64,000 nucleotides of DNA from Cladochytrium replicatum (GCA_025526935.1 JAHLKD010000021.1:62001-126000); one strand, 5' to 3'. Numbered from the stretch's first letter, positions 37,089 to 47,905 are shown. A program made the numbers and translations. Notes: a model not told the origin generated them from the letters alone.

Positions 37089-37253
37089 GATTTGGTGATG
37101 GGAGGGTGGGAGACAACTTCTGTAGATCTGTAAAGCTTCATTTGATTTGGTGATGGGAGGGTGGGAGACAACTTCTGTAGATCTGTAAAGCTTCATTTGA
37201 TTTGGTGATGGGAGGGTGGGAGACAACTTCTGTAGATCTGTAAAGCTTCATTT
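37089..37253 (-). repeat. 55-bp tandem repeat, three copies, overlapping the NLR 3' end
   Basis: Three consecutive, essentially identical units with starts at 37089, 37144 and 37199. The rightmost copy encodes the C-terminus of the NLR gene (ALQIYRSCLPPSHHQIK, stop at 37193). The two copies beyond the stop would code the same peptide in shifted frames because 55 is not a multiple of three. This is a recent local amplification. Confidence 0.95.
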
Positions 37254-40200
37254 GCACACTCGTGTGCCCCAATAATGTCACCCATATTGTTCTTGCAAAC
37301 ACTCATACTGTGCAATGTTGTGGCTACTGAATCATGCTCCCGTGTTCCATACACTTTGACTTCGATCGCAACTGATTCTTCATACAACTGCATGGCTTTG
37401 GCATATTCACCTTGACTAGATGCAACCTGTCCCATGTTGTTGAGTGTTGTGGCAACTGATGCATGCTCTCGTGTTCCGTACACTTTGACACTGATTGCAA
37501 GATCCTCTTCATACAACTGCATGGCTTTGGCATATTCACCTTGACTAAATGCAACCTGTCCCATGTTGTTGAGTGTTGTGGCAACTGATGCATGCTCTTG
37601 TGTTCCGTACACTTTGAAATATGTCGCAAGTGATTCTTCATACAACTGCATGGCTTTGGCATATTCACCTTGACTATCTGCAACCTCTCCCATGTTGTGC
37701 AGTATTGTGCCTACTGATGCATGCTCTCGTGTATTGTAGTGTGCAGTTCTACTTGTAAGTAATTCTTCTAACAAGTCTATTTGCTGCGAAAAATATCCAA
37801 CAAATGAACAAAACGATTGACATTGCCACTGTAAGTCATCCAATGGGTCAAAAAGTTCAGAAGAATGGTCAACAGAATCTGGAGGGATGCTTTCGCTGAC
37901 TGCTGCGACATGTGAGAGAAGAGCTCTTGCTAATGGAATCTTTGAGCTTTCAAACTGACCGTCAACTTCCTTGAGAAATACATTGACAAGTGAATTCAAT
38001 GATACTTGTGAAAATTTCGGTCTGGTGGAGGGCAACGACACTGATGATACGACTTGCTGAATAAGCTGGTGTGTAGATAGCATGTTATTGGGTGAATCAT
38101 ACAGAAGCAACTGACTACGCAATTTGCGGAGCAAAACTTGGGTATTGAAGTCTGTCTTTTGGATACCTTCAACTTCACCTTCAGATAGCAGAAGCACAAC
38201 TTGGTCAACAAGATCAAATGGAATATCAAGACTGGCATAGAATGAAAGAACTTGCATAAGCAATGATGCAGCATTGCCAATGGTGTCAAGACCTGCTCTA
38301 ATGATAGCCACCAGTGACACAGATGCAACCCCAAGTCTGGGATCAGGGCTTTCTGCAAGGTAACTGGTAATATGTCTGACCAGAACAGAAAAATTGGTTT
38401 GTTCTCTTTCCATGAATGCTGCTGCTTGCTCTGCTGCAAGTGGAAGTCCATCAATGTGTTGAATGAGCTTGTTGAGTGCATCAACTTCATTTTGGTCAAC
38501 TGTGAGATAATCAAACTTTTGGTCCAATCGTTGCTTTAAGAGTTTGTAAGTTACATCGCTTGGCCAAGTCTCTACCCGAACATTCTTAGCTAGTGGATCA
38601 ATCCACTTTTGCATCTTGACAGTCAAGCCAGCATTGGATCGAGAAGTAACAACAACATCTCCAGTCAAAGTGGAAACAAGAATTTGATCAAGCACTGATT
38701 CATCATCAACATTATCAAGGATAAGAAGATAGCGATGAAACTTTGTCAATTTATCACCCATGAAACTCACAATGTCTGCAGAGTCCATTGACTCAAAGCC
38801 AACCAATCCAAAGCGTGACTCAGCATAAGCACGCAACGCTGACACTGCAGTTGCAGCAGTATTGCAGGGAATCCAGAACATTGAGTCATAAGACTTTTGA
38901 TGCAGCTTGGCGAACTGAAGTGCTACACTTGATTTACCCATCCCTCTTGGGCAACAAGAATTACTGCACCATGATTGACAAGTTGCATCTGAATCTCTGA
39001 CAAAACATCATCATGACCAATGAAATGTGCTGGTGGTTTCGGCGATGTACTGAGAATATCTACAAAGGTTAATGGAACGATAAACATGACAATGCTTAGT
39101 TAATACGTAAATCTACCTGAGACTCGCTCTGAGAGAGGCCTGACCAAGTCAATGACATTGTAGGTAATCCCATACAACTTCTCTGCAGTAGGGGAAAGAT
39201 GAATACAGTTGCGTGCAAAGAGACTTGACATTGTTTCACGAAGGGTTTGGCCAAACCCTGTTTGATTGTGAGCTATGTCAACAAATGCATCTGGAGAGAA
39301 AACACTGACAAACTGATCATTTGAGAAAGACTGCAGTGCTGAATCAAACTTTGGAAGTTGATTGAAAGAAATAACATTTTCCGCTGCATCAAGTGTGTGT
39401 CAACTAGCACTGGACACAGCCGAACGGCGGGTGACTTTCCAGCAAGCTTGATCCCCTTCTCAATCTCTATCAGAACATTGTCTTCCTTCCTGTGATGTTT
39501 CAAAATGATTAGCAGGTTAACATGGTACCATGTAGCTAGCTTACCCGGCAAGGACATTGTTGTTCATAGTCTTGATCGATTCTCGACTGAGAAGGTACAT
39601 GATTACGCGGCTCTGCTGCAACCCGTTAATGAACCCCTCTCTCCAGTTCTGCGCGTCGTTGAGACATTGTTGGTCCCAGAAAACGTCAACCTTGGTCCCC
39701 AATCGACGCTTCCCGACTTTCTCCAAGAACGGCACCAGCATCTTCACGAGATCCCCTTCGTCCTGGCGGCGGTACGAAACGAAAACATCGTGATGGGCAA
39801 CACGGTGCACTTTGCACGTCCATTTCAAAGGAGGCGGGACAGGTTCCGGTTTTGGAAGCGATGGGCTAGAGACCTAAACAAGAAAACAAAGATTAAGTTA
39901 AGCATTTTGTTTCCCGAAACAAATCTGTTTACTTACCTCGCGCACCCGCCATTCCACAAGAATGATTGACTTTGAGGCCAAAGCGTTCGCAATATCGCGA
40001 TCATCCCAGATGGACAGTCTTGCATCCGTGTTAATGCGGAATCTAGGGGAGTGCTGATTGAAGCAGTGGCCCGCCAGTTCGAGTTTCGAGAGTGCAGCAG
40101 ATGCGAAGTCACTGAACTTGACATCGGTAGGCACTTCCAGCTGCACATGCTCCGTGTCCGAGTTGTTGAGAGGGCTGATTGACTGTATGATTACAGTCAA

Positions 40201-40263
40201 AGTAGCGATCCTTTCCGTCTTGTCCTTCTTGAACAGCTTTTTGAGTCCCTGCATTTTCTTCAT
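37193..40263 (-). pseudogene. TIR - NB-ARC - TPR NLR-type receptor with two frameshifts
   Basis: Predicted STAND/NLR immune-type receptor of about 1000 residues. Exons: 40263-39937, 39873-39545, 39489-39117 and 39059-37193. Residues 1-109 form a basic leader plus a possible beta-grasp-like segment (LTVIIQSISPLNNS ... SIILVEW). The TIR domain begins HHDVFVSYRRQDEG, with VDVFWDQQCL, VIMYLLSRES and NVLIEIEKGIKL, whose Glu residues are candidate NADase catalytic sites. The frame breaks in a (CA)n run at 39393-39400 and resumes as DAAENVISFNQLPKFD. NB-ARC: GHDDVLSEIQMQL, VILVAQEG, a one-base loss near 38942, then MGKSSVALQF (P-loop), YLLILDNVDD (Walker B), DVVVTSRSN and GLPLAAEQAAAF. The C-terminus has TPR repeats. 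Long intact flanks suggest recent disruption, a programmed switch or sequencing error. Confidence 0.85.
37325..37735 (-). repeat. 42-residue TPR repeats (126-bp units, nearly identical)
   Basis: Kinesin-light-chain-type TPR units, each of the form HASVATTLNNMGQVA-x-SQ, then GEYAKAMQLYEE-x-x-A, then x-x-KVYGT-x-E. Three full units and flanking partial ones are nearly identical at the DNA level. Differences cluster in the same places: the residue before SQ (D, F or S) and the stretch after YEE (SLATYF, DLAISV, SVAIEV). This looks like concerted evolution with focused variation. Confidence 0.9.
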
Positions 40264-40429
40264 TTTCGGTGGTGTTGGTGTTTTACCTTGCTGGTGTGCT
40301 AAAAATGGCCGAAATTCTCAAATATCAAATTGTTCCAATTGAATACCGTCGTTGTTCAAGAAACAATGAAAAGTACAGGATTATCGTCTACCAAAATATG
40401 CCAGGAAACCACCAAAAACAAAAAAGAAA

Positions 40430-42010
40430 GGGTTCCTCGTGAGAAAGGCACACTTTCGGTGCCGATCGTAATACAGCCTTCGACACTCTCAAGCTCGTCC
40501 GTCACAAACCCTCACAGCCGCCTGCTGTCCCTTCCCTCCCGCCGCTTTCACCTTTTCCTTCGCCGCCACAACCTGTTCCGAAATCGTTCGGGAAAACCCT
40601 CCTCTTCACGCTAAAATTAGAAAAAACACCGAAAATCAGTTCCACCTAATCCCTTACCCCCAAATCTTCCACCCATCACTTACTACAGGAGCAGAAAGTC
40701 AGATCACCAGTCTCACGATACAAACGAAATAGTACGTCGGCAACACACGCGCAATGATCGACGTAACGGCTTCAACGTACTTCATCATATCCAGCTAAAC
40801 ATCACCGTAACATGTACAAAGAAACTCGCGAAAAACGACGCCGCCCAACCCCCACGTCCACCGCTCGATCATGAGCAGCGACTTGAGAAGCACAGTTATC
40901 AGAACTGGCGTGCCGAAATAGTGGCATTGCACCCAGTGGCCGACAGAGTACCCGACAGGGTCGACGGTTCCTTCCGAGGCGATAAAGTAAACGCTGCCAA
41001 AGATGGCCAGGGATTGCAAGAAGGGGGAGGCGACCATCCCGAAATGGATCAGCCAGTTCCAGTAGATGCAAGCGGAGTCGCATGGGCGTTGTGCGCCGGG
41101 TATGTACGTGGACGCGGCGTTCGAGCGCGGGTGCGGAGAGTTGGTAGTACAGTTCCGGGTGCTCTGCGACAGCTGGGTTCGGGGACGGCTTGTGCAAAGA
41201 TAGCCATCACGAGTGGTGGGATGCAGGTGTACACCACCTATGAACGCAGAGAAAAAATATCCTCATACGCAGTCTAAAAGATTACGCAAATCAGCCTTTG
41301 CCTCCAAAGAGCCTCCGCCTTTCAATGTTAATCACCAAGTTCTTGTGGAAAGAGCACAAAATCGACCTGCTCATCCGTGCATAGCTATATCCATGCACGC
41401 TCAGCAGCCTTCTCAGGAGCCCGGTCCTCCGTCCCTTCCCGTCACATCATCCCAACACCAATATCCGCCTACTGAATCATCGACACGTCGTTCTCCCCGT
41501 CGCCGATCGCAAGCGTCACCTTGTTCAGATGCTACTGGACCAGCTTGACCACAAGCGATTTTTGGAGTGGGGTCGCGGCAGCAGATCACGGAATAGCACT
41601 GCTCCAGGCGGAGAAATAGCTGGTCGAGTGGAATCCCTCTCTTTGATGTTGCGTTTACGACCGGCCCGGTTGTCGTGGGTGTTGTTTTGCCTTTGCCGAT
41701 TAGCCGACTGAAGACCGAACGACGGCCGCTTGTGTCTTTAAGCAGCGGTGACGTGCTGAACACATGCCCAAGCGATGACCCATTAATCATTAGTGTATAC
41801 CTCAAATCCTATCGAACAAAATGTTCAGAATCGCTCGAATATTCTCGGATCAACTGACTTACCGTTGGACCCCGGTCTACCTCCTCAAGCATCAGGTCCA
41901 CCGTCTCACCTACATTCCCAGTGTTCAAAATCAGCACCTTCTTGTCTCCCATGATCAACTTTGAGCTCATCCCAATATCGATCCCAATATCGAACGGACT
42001 GATGAAGATT
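40430..42010 (-). pseudogene. P4-type ATPase pseudogene, second copy (C-terminal half)
   Basis: Inverted, diverged partner of the copy at 5-8 kb. Reading leftward from 42010: GMSSKLIMGDKKVLILNTGN, EEVDRGPTV, an intron, TSPLLKDTSGRRSVFSRLIG (shared almost word for word with 7120-7190), QLFLRLEQCYSVICC, a broken GDGAND region, YARMSRS near 41360, VYTCIPPLVMAIFAQAVPEP, NPAVAEHPELYYQLSAP (frame change), IYWNWLIHFGMVASPFLQS, FGTPVLITVLLKSLLMI and the C-terminal block near 40500-40760. It has several frameshifts and stops. The homology ends at about 42010, where a reverse-transcriptase relic begins. It keeps the segment between YTSIP and WNWLIHF that is deleted in the first copy. Confidence 0.88.
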
Positions 42011-42024
42011 CACGATCGGTGCCC

Positions 42025-42440
42025 TGGGCTTCTCCCTGGGTTAAATTTCAGTGTGCTTCCAGGAAACACAACAGATGCCCTTATGTATGTCGTTAGAATG
42101 GTTTTGGGAGAAGCGCGGCGAACCAGGACACCAGCACTAATATGGGCGAGAGATATGAAGAAATTGTTTGATTCATACAGCCCTGTCGCCACTGGGCCGT
42201 GTATTCAGGGCTTTGAGGATGCCATGTCATGCTGCAGCTTTTCTCATACAAATGGCTGTGGCAGGACTGTCTAGGATTGCTCTTGCCCATGGGCTCTCAG
42301 AACCTTTTAATGTGGGATTGGCATGTAGGCAAGGCTCAGTTTTGGGCCAATATTATGTTGAGTGTACCTAGACCCAGTACTATGACGGTTGCAAAGCTAA
42401 GCGGAAAGCAAGGGATTCGGTTGGTCACCCAGACATCCTG
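42025..42440 (+). mobile_element. LINE-type (non-LTR) reverse transcriptase relic
   Basis: Short piece of a reverse-transcriptase domain. LPGNTTDALMYVVRMVLGEA, then ALIWARDMKKLFDSYSP correspond to the G-x-S-T..EA-x-x..D-x-S-K-A-F/Y-D-S segment around the first catalytic Asp. After a frame change, LAHGLSEPFNVGLACRQGSV corresponds to the G-L-T-x-P-F-x-V-x-x-G-x-x-Q-G block. Stops separate the pieces and the YxDD box is not seen. It abuts the truncated end of the P4-ATPase relic. The order of blocks fits a non-LTR element rather than the copia type. Confidence 0.65.
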
Positions 42441-42589
42441 CTGATTTGTGGAGGAGGAGCAGAAAAATCAACTCCCCACTGTTTGAATAAGTCTGCACTA
42501 CATCTGACTGGCTCCCACTGTTGGGAAAAATATCAATCCATGAAATAGAGTTCTCAACATGCTCAGTGATACTCCTACTGTCGTTAGAG

Positions 42590-44290
42590 CGTTGAGAAGG
42601 TTTATCGTCTGGAAGAAGCATTGAAGAAATACCGAAGGTTTCCTCCCACTCATCAAGAGAAGAGAGAATTGGGGTCTGGAGAAGGGCACCACGAGTGTCA
42701 CCAGCTAAGTCTGAGACAGTGAGTCATTCTCAAAGAATATGACATCATGACTAAGAACTTTTTTTCCATTGATAAGGAGACAATAGGCTTTGCGTTACAG
42801 TCATGGCTGATAAATCTGCAAGATTCAGCTTTATGTTCATGCTTGAGACGTGCTTCAGATGAAATATGCTTAAATGCACGGCATCCCCAAACTCGCAAGT
42901 GATACAATGTAGTTTTTGATCCAAGTAAGAACTTCGAACAGACTTTTTTCATCAAGTTCCTTTTGTAGAAGGCGGTTCAATATGTAGAAAGCTGCTAAGA
43001 AAGCTTCCTTCCGCAGAGTCATAGGAGCTTTAGATGCATGAAGCATAGCTAAATCAAGACCAGCAATCAGGTGATTTTTGCAGCAATACCATTCTATTCA
43101 TGAACGTAAGGAGTGGAAAAGGAATGAATAATGCCCAAAGATGCACAATATGATTTAAGTTCACCCTGAAATTCAGCTCCGCTGTTTGTGTGAAGTTCAA
43201 TGAGTTTGTAACCTGTTTGACACTGCAGTTGTTGATGATGAAGACCGAAGTTGTTCCGTGTTTCAAAAGCAGTGTTTGTGTTAAAAACTAGCATATCAGA
43301 CTGTTCGCTATATGGGTTATCCTTTGGGCTTTTTTCTCTTTGATCTGAGAGTTTTTTTGTCAATCCATCTTCGTTCTTATTTATGGTCTTGTATTTCATT
43401 ATTTATTTCCATGTTTGGCAGGTTCTGTTTGGAGTGATGGTGGCATTTGGTGGGGGGATGTGATGTGGCTTGGCCTTTTGAGGAGATGTGACCAATGTCT
43501 TTGACTACAGGTATGCCCACATGCACTGTTCACTTGATAATAGGAGTTGATGTGACCAATGTCTTTGATCACAGCATTCCCTGGTTGGCTGACCAGCTTG
43601 GGTCGTGTGCAGCCTGCCTGATTATTAGGCATATACACACACCTGGGAGAACAAGTACTGGGCCAAGAGACGGAACCTGGAGCTGTTGTGCTAGCTACAG
43701 TACAGCTAAAAATGCCCTAACAGTTTGTTTGTTGAAGGAATGCCTATTTGCAGGTTGAGTGTTCATCTGAAAAGATCACAAAACATTTTCTGCCCAGAAA
43801 ATCAGGTTGTTTCATGCTATAAGTATCACCATGTAGACGACCAAGAACAGTTGGGAGTTGTGGAACTAGTTTGCCATGAGATTTTGGCTGACACAGCGGA
43901 GACATGGTGGCGGATCTGAGTTGCATAGTATTAGTTTTTGTTGGTCGAGATAAGAAGTGACATGAGAACCAACATGTCCAAGACAATGATGCCACAAAGT
44001 GCTGGTTGACAGTTTGGTAAATGGCGAGGATACCGAGAATAGAGCATGGGTAACAAACTCAAGAGAATAGAGGCAGAAAATGTCACGATATTGAGGAACT
44101 GAAATTGTGGATCCATCTGGCCAGGAAAGACTGCATTCAGATTTCTTGAAAAACACGTTGATATGTTTGTCAGTTGGGCAGACAACTGAAAGAAGGTTAT
44201 ATGAAGGGAAGGAACAAAGGAGACATCCAGAAAAAAACATGGCGATTGTGTGATACACGAAGCATAACATCACCGTTTACCGTTTGCACA
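42590..44290 (-). mobile_element. Ty1/copia retrotransposon relic (gag-pre-integrase and integrase)
   Basis: Reading leftward from 44290: VNGDVMLRVSHN and YNLLSVVCPTDKHINVFFKK (end of the protease region), then STSTLWHHCLGHVGSH (gag-pre-integrase W-H-x-x-L-G-H), PCLRCVSA with KSHGKLVPQL, and FLGRKCFVIFSDEHS (start of integrase, second block F-V-x-F-x-D-D/E-x-S). After an intervening stretch (43405-43735) comes KLIELHTNSGAEFQGELKSY with SLGIIHSFSTPYVHE, the copia integrase centre. LRVWGCRAFKHIS follows near 42860. Many stops and frameshifts are present. No reverse transcriptase, RNase H or LTR pair was recognised. Confidence 0.85.
43405..43735. other. Insertion splitting the copia integrase
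   Basis: About 330 bases with no resemblance to integrase separate its two halves. It contains a 19-base motif (GATGTGACCAATGTCTTTG) twice, near 43485 and 43548. It may be a small non-autonomous insertion, but flanking target-site duplications were not identified. Confidence 0.4.
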
Positions 44291-44840
44291 ACTAATCTTC
44301 CGTTTGAATAAGGGATTGATATTCTGTGAATTCATGAAATGTTGTTTGTCACCCCAACAGCCACACTTCAGCCAGCCACAGTTGAAGTTGATAATTAAGC
44401 AAATTAATTAATTATGATCATGACTCGCATGTGTTATTTTGGGCCAACCCATTCACACGGATGGCTTGATCATCTTTCCGCAAGATCTACACTGCCAAAG
44501 GGACCACTAACCATCTCCCTAATGCCAAAATAGCATCATCCACGTCCCAACTCCTAGCCTTGGGCACTGTCCGTGTCGCGCGATCCACTCGAACTTCTTC
44601 CCCCTCAACTTAACCCCACTCCAATGATCCCAACCCGTATACACTCACTCTCCCTCGTAAATGCGTCCCGATCTCATCGTCAGAGGTCCGTCCCACAACG
44701 ATCATCCCCACGTGATCCATATCAAGCCCTCGGATGTTCCCAAACCAAAACTCTGATCCAACTCCAGACCTACCTAGTTCTCTGACCCTTGATAATCTTT
44801 TACGCAACCGACACCCAGCAGCGACGCCCTGATCTACACA
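44291..44840. other. Upstream region of the 44.8-kb gene
   Basis: AT-rich to about 44410, then more GC-balanced with pyrimidine-rich tracts leading to the start codon at 44841. No gene seen. Confidence 0.45.
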
Positions 44841-45437
44841 ATGGCAACTGCTCCATCATCACAAACCCTCCACGACACCCAACCGCAACCACCACCACAC
44901 CCGCAACTCGACCTGCACCTCCCCACTGAATCGGACTCGGAGTACCAGATCTTTCTCAAACTCATCGCCCACAGGGCTCCCATGTCCGACGTGCCCCCCG
45001 ACGCCGAAGCCGAGCGTCTCCGCCGCCTGTTCTCCGTCATGCGTCACTCGAAAAAGTTTCGCAAGCTCATGGCCCAGGACGCAAACAGAAAGTGGGACGA
45101 CGACCACCAGGACGACGGTGGGAATGCAAAGGATGCAAAGGAGGAGGAAGGAAAGGGCTTGCGGCCGCTGATCCAAAGGGACTCGGGGACCATGGATCTG
45201 TTTGCGGGTTTGGACGAGGAGAGCCTCGTTGCGCTCGCGGCGTCGGCGAACGAGCTCCCGGATGATATGAGACAGGTAACACATAAACACAAATTAAAAA
45301 ATGCCTAGAATTCTTCTTTTGCTGATCAGGTTTCACAGATCCATCAGACGATAAATCAACAACGAATATCGACGTCTGATTCTACTGTTAGGAAACCACA
45401 TCGACCACGGGTTTCGTTCTCGGCTGGCAGTGGTTAG
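44841..45437 (+). CDS. Small acidic protein of unknown function
   Basis: About 180 residues from exons 44841-45275 and 45330-45437, in frame across a 54-nt intron. The N-terminus is Pro/Gln/His-rich (LHDTQPQPPPHPQLDLHLPT). A predicted helical middle has YQIFLKLIAHRAPM, EAERLRRLFSVMRHSKKFRK and LMAQDANRKWDD. Then come an acidic stretch and MDLFAGLDEESLVALAASAN, and a basic serine-rich C-terminus ending PRVSFSAGSG. No signal peptide, membrane segment or known domain. I do not recognise the family. Confidence 0.6.
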
Positions 45438-45748
45438 CTGACATCCATCTATCTGCGTCCTGGCGCAACCCGATTTTCCCCATTGTAATTTATGCTTTCT
45501 CTTCTATGATACCCCAACGTCCATTGGTTTCCTCCGATACCCCTGTTCATTTGTTTGTTCGGATACCCACTCGATGGACGGGCAACTGCTTTTGTGCCAA
45601 GGACGCTATTTTTACCGAATTTAAAGGGACACCTCTGCTCTAATTTTGTTTGTTTGCATATGGTTTGTATAGTTGTTCGGAAGATATTTGTATTTGCTTT
45701 GATTTATCACATTCAGAAAACAACTAAAAACCTCAACATGTCCATGTT

Positions 45749-47905
45749 TTACGGAGTGCACCTGCCCATGAAGCGAGGGTACAAGCAAACCTATTCAATT
45801 GGAAATGTCAGTCTCGTTGTCGACCCCGTTCTCTCATATTCGTCACTCACATCTCGCACAGACCAGCGTCCAAGCATCCATGCAAGGAACCTCTCAATCC
45901 CAAGCCCGAATCCACCGTGCTCGCACGTCCCGAACCTACGCTGATCCGTGAACCTTAACAAGAAAACCCCCCGAATCAACAAAACACGCCAAAAAAACCA
46001 ACCATAGGAACTCACCAGTAGTACGGGCTCGGGTCGATTCCCTCCCTCTCGTACCCCTTAAATAGCTCCTCCAGGTCCGAAATCCTCATACTCCCGCCCA
46101 CAATCTCCCCGACACCAGGCATCAGCACGTCCACACTCTCAGTGAGCTTGCTGTCCTCCGGGCACCGCTTCATGTAGAACGCCTTTACTTCGGCGGGGAA
46201 GCGGCACAGCAGGATCGGCTCATTGATCGTGTCGGTCATGACACGCTCGGGTGCCTCGGGGATGTCCTCGCCAAACTCGTACTTGGAGCCGTCTTCTTTG
46301 CGAACGTTGTTGGCATCGAGCCACGCGATGGCGTCGGAGTAGTTCATGCGACGGAAGGGCTTCTGTGGGGGTACAAAGTTGGGATTGAGCTGCTTCACGG
46401 CCGCAGAGGTCTCAGGGTCCGCCATGACCTGGTCCACGACTGAAACGACCTTAAAGCATAAAGCGGTGAGAAACTGTTTGATGGGCATGATGGATTTGGT
46501 TACCATGTCCTCAATAAAGTGCAGGAGATCGTCAAAGTCGATGAACGCAAGCTCGGCTTCGCAGTGGCTGTACTGCGACAAGTGCCGTCTTGTGAGCGAC
46601 TTCTCCGCACGGAACGATTCTGCAATGCAGTACACGTCGCCAAAGGCCGGCAAGCAAGTCTCCAGGTACAGCTGGGACGATTGTGTCAAGTAGGCCTTTT
46701 CAAAAAAAATGAGTCGTTCACCGAATATAACATTATGCTCTTTTGTTGAATCCTTACCTCTTCTCCATAGTAGTCAAACTTGAACAGAGTGCTACCACCC
46801 TCGACCTGGGTCTGGACCATCAACGGCGGGGTCACCTCGACCACTCTCCGCTTCTCAAAGAACTTTCGGAACGCACCGAGCACGAATGCGCGTGCCTTCA
46901 GTACCTGCGAGACGGTCTCGCCACGGAGGACCAGATGCCGCTGGTCAAGCAAAACACTCTTGTCGGATTCCTGGGTTGAAACATTTGATTTTAAGGAAAG
47001 AACTCAGTGGGTTATCTTTCGTTGGAGCATACAGCGTTGATTTTGTTGGTAAATGCGTCCAAGCCGCCCGGAGCTTTGCCAACAACTTCCCAGTAATCAG
47101 CCTGAAGCTCGTGTCCGCCAGGTGCCTGTGTTAGATATAATATAATGATTCAAGTTGTTGTGAACTCTTCTTCCTTCCTTTACCGTCTTTCCAGCTGGGA
47201 CTTCTGTGAGTGTTCCATACACCGTAATCGTTGACTCCTGGGTCAGCGTGAGAGCGTCATATGTTTGACACTGCAAAATCGATCATTAAATGTTTCAGCA
47301 GTTTCCTACACACACAACACTCGTTGATTACCAATTTTCCACTGAGAATACACTGAAGATATCCCGTCCCGTCTCGCAAGACAATGAAAAACATCCCTTT
47401 CTGGTCTCGAAGACGGTGCACCCATCCCGAAACCGCGATCCTCGTCCCGCGGTGCTCAGCAAGCGAATGGATCTTCAATCTCTTCGCAGCCGGAAGCGAC
47501 GGATCGTGTTTCAACACGATGCTCTTCGCAGCCTCGATCTTTACAGCGTCGTCCTCTGCCTTCTTCGCGGCCTCCGCAGCCTCGGCAGCGGCACGCTCGG
47601 CGTTCTTCTGCGCCTTCTTGACGTTGATATCGACGGTCTTCTTCGCCTTCTTCAGAGCCGCGCCGGAGATCTCCTTGAAACCCTCTGTGAGGGTCTTTCT
47701 CACGTGGACGACCACGGTTTCGGGGTTCTTTGCGAGCTCGAGAGCGCGCACGGGTGTTTTGTAGGGCATCTTTGCGGTGCCGGTGCCTTCTGTGTCGTCG
47801 CCTTGGACTTCGCAGACGTACACGTTGGTTGGGGCTGTAGAAATAGGCAAAATTGAGTGATATCACGGACAGTTCAAGAAGTATCGTACAGTCTTCAGAA
47901 CCCAT
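45749..47905 (-). CDS. NARS1: Cytosolic asparaginyl-tRNA synthetase
   Basis: Class IIb synthetase that charges tRNA-Asn for translation. The first exon is tiny (47905-47890, MGSED), then exons run to a 14-residue last exon at 45790-45749 ([13 protein letters not shown]). A eukaryotic N-terminal extension ([17 protein letters not shown]) is followed by a Lys/Ala coiled coil ([20 protein letters not shown]). The OB-fold anticodon-binding domain shows [20 protein letters not shown] and [11 protein letters not shown]. Catalytic motifs: motif 1 region [20 protein letters not shown], motif 2 [20 protein letters not shown], then [15 protein letters not shown], and motif 3 [15 protein letters not shown]. 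All catalytic motifs are intact. Divergent with the CARM1-like gene, with a shared 740-base upstream region. Confidence 0.95.

Noticed and set aside
37089-37253. CRISPR-like direct repeat array
   Set aside because: The repeats are contiguous without spacers and overlap coding sequence; this is a eukaryotic tandem repeat.
39360-39440. A short intron to explain the frame change in the TIR region
   Set aside because: The only GT..AG pairs are 21-42 nt apart, shorter than every other intron here, and would remove conserved TIR sequence.
47290-47856. Plus-strand open frame of 188 codons, Leu/Arg-rich
   Set aside because: Antisense of the AsnRS N-terminal Lys/Ala coiled coil.
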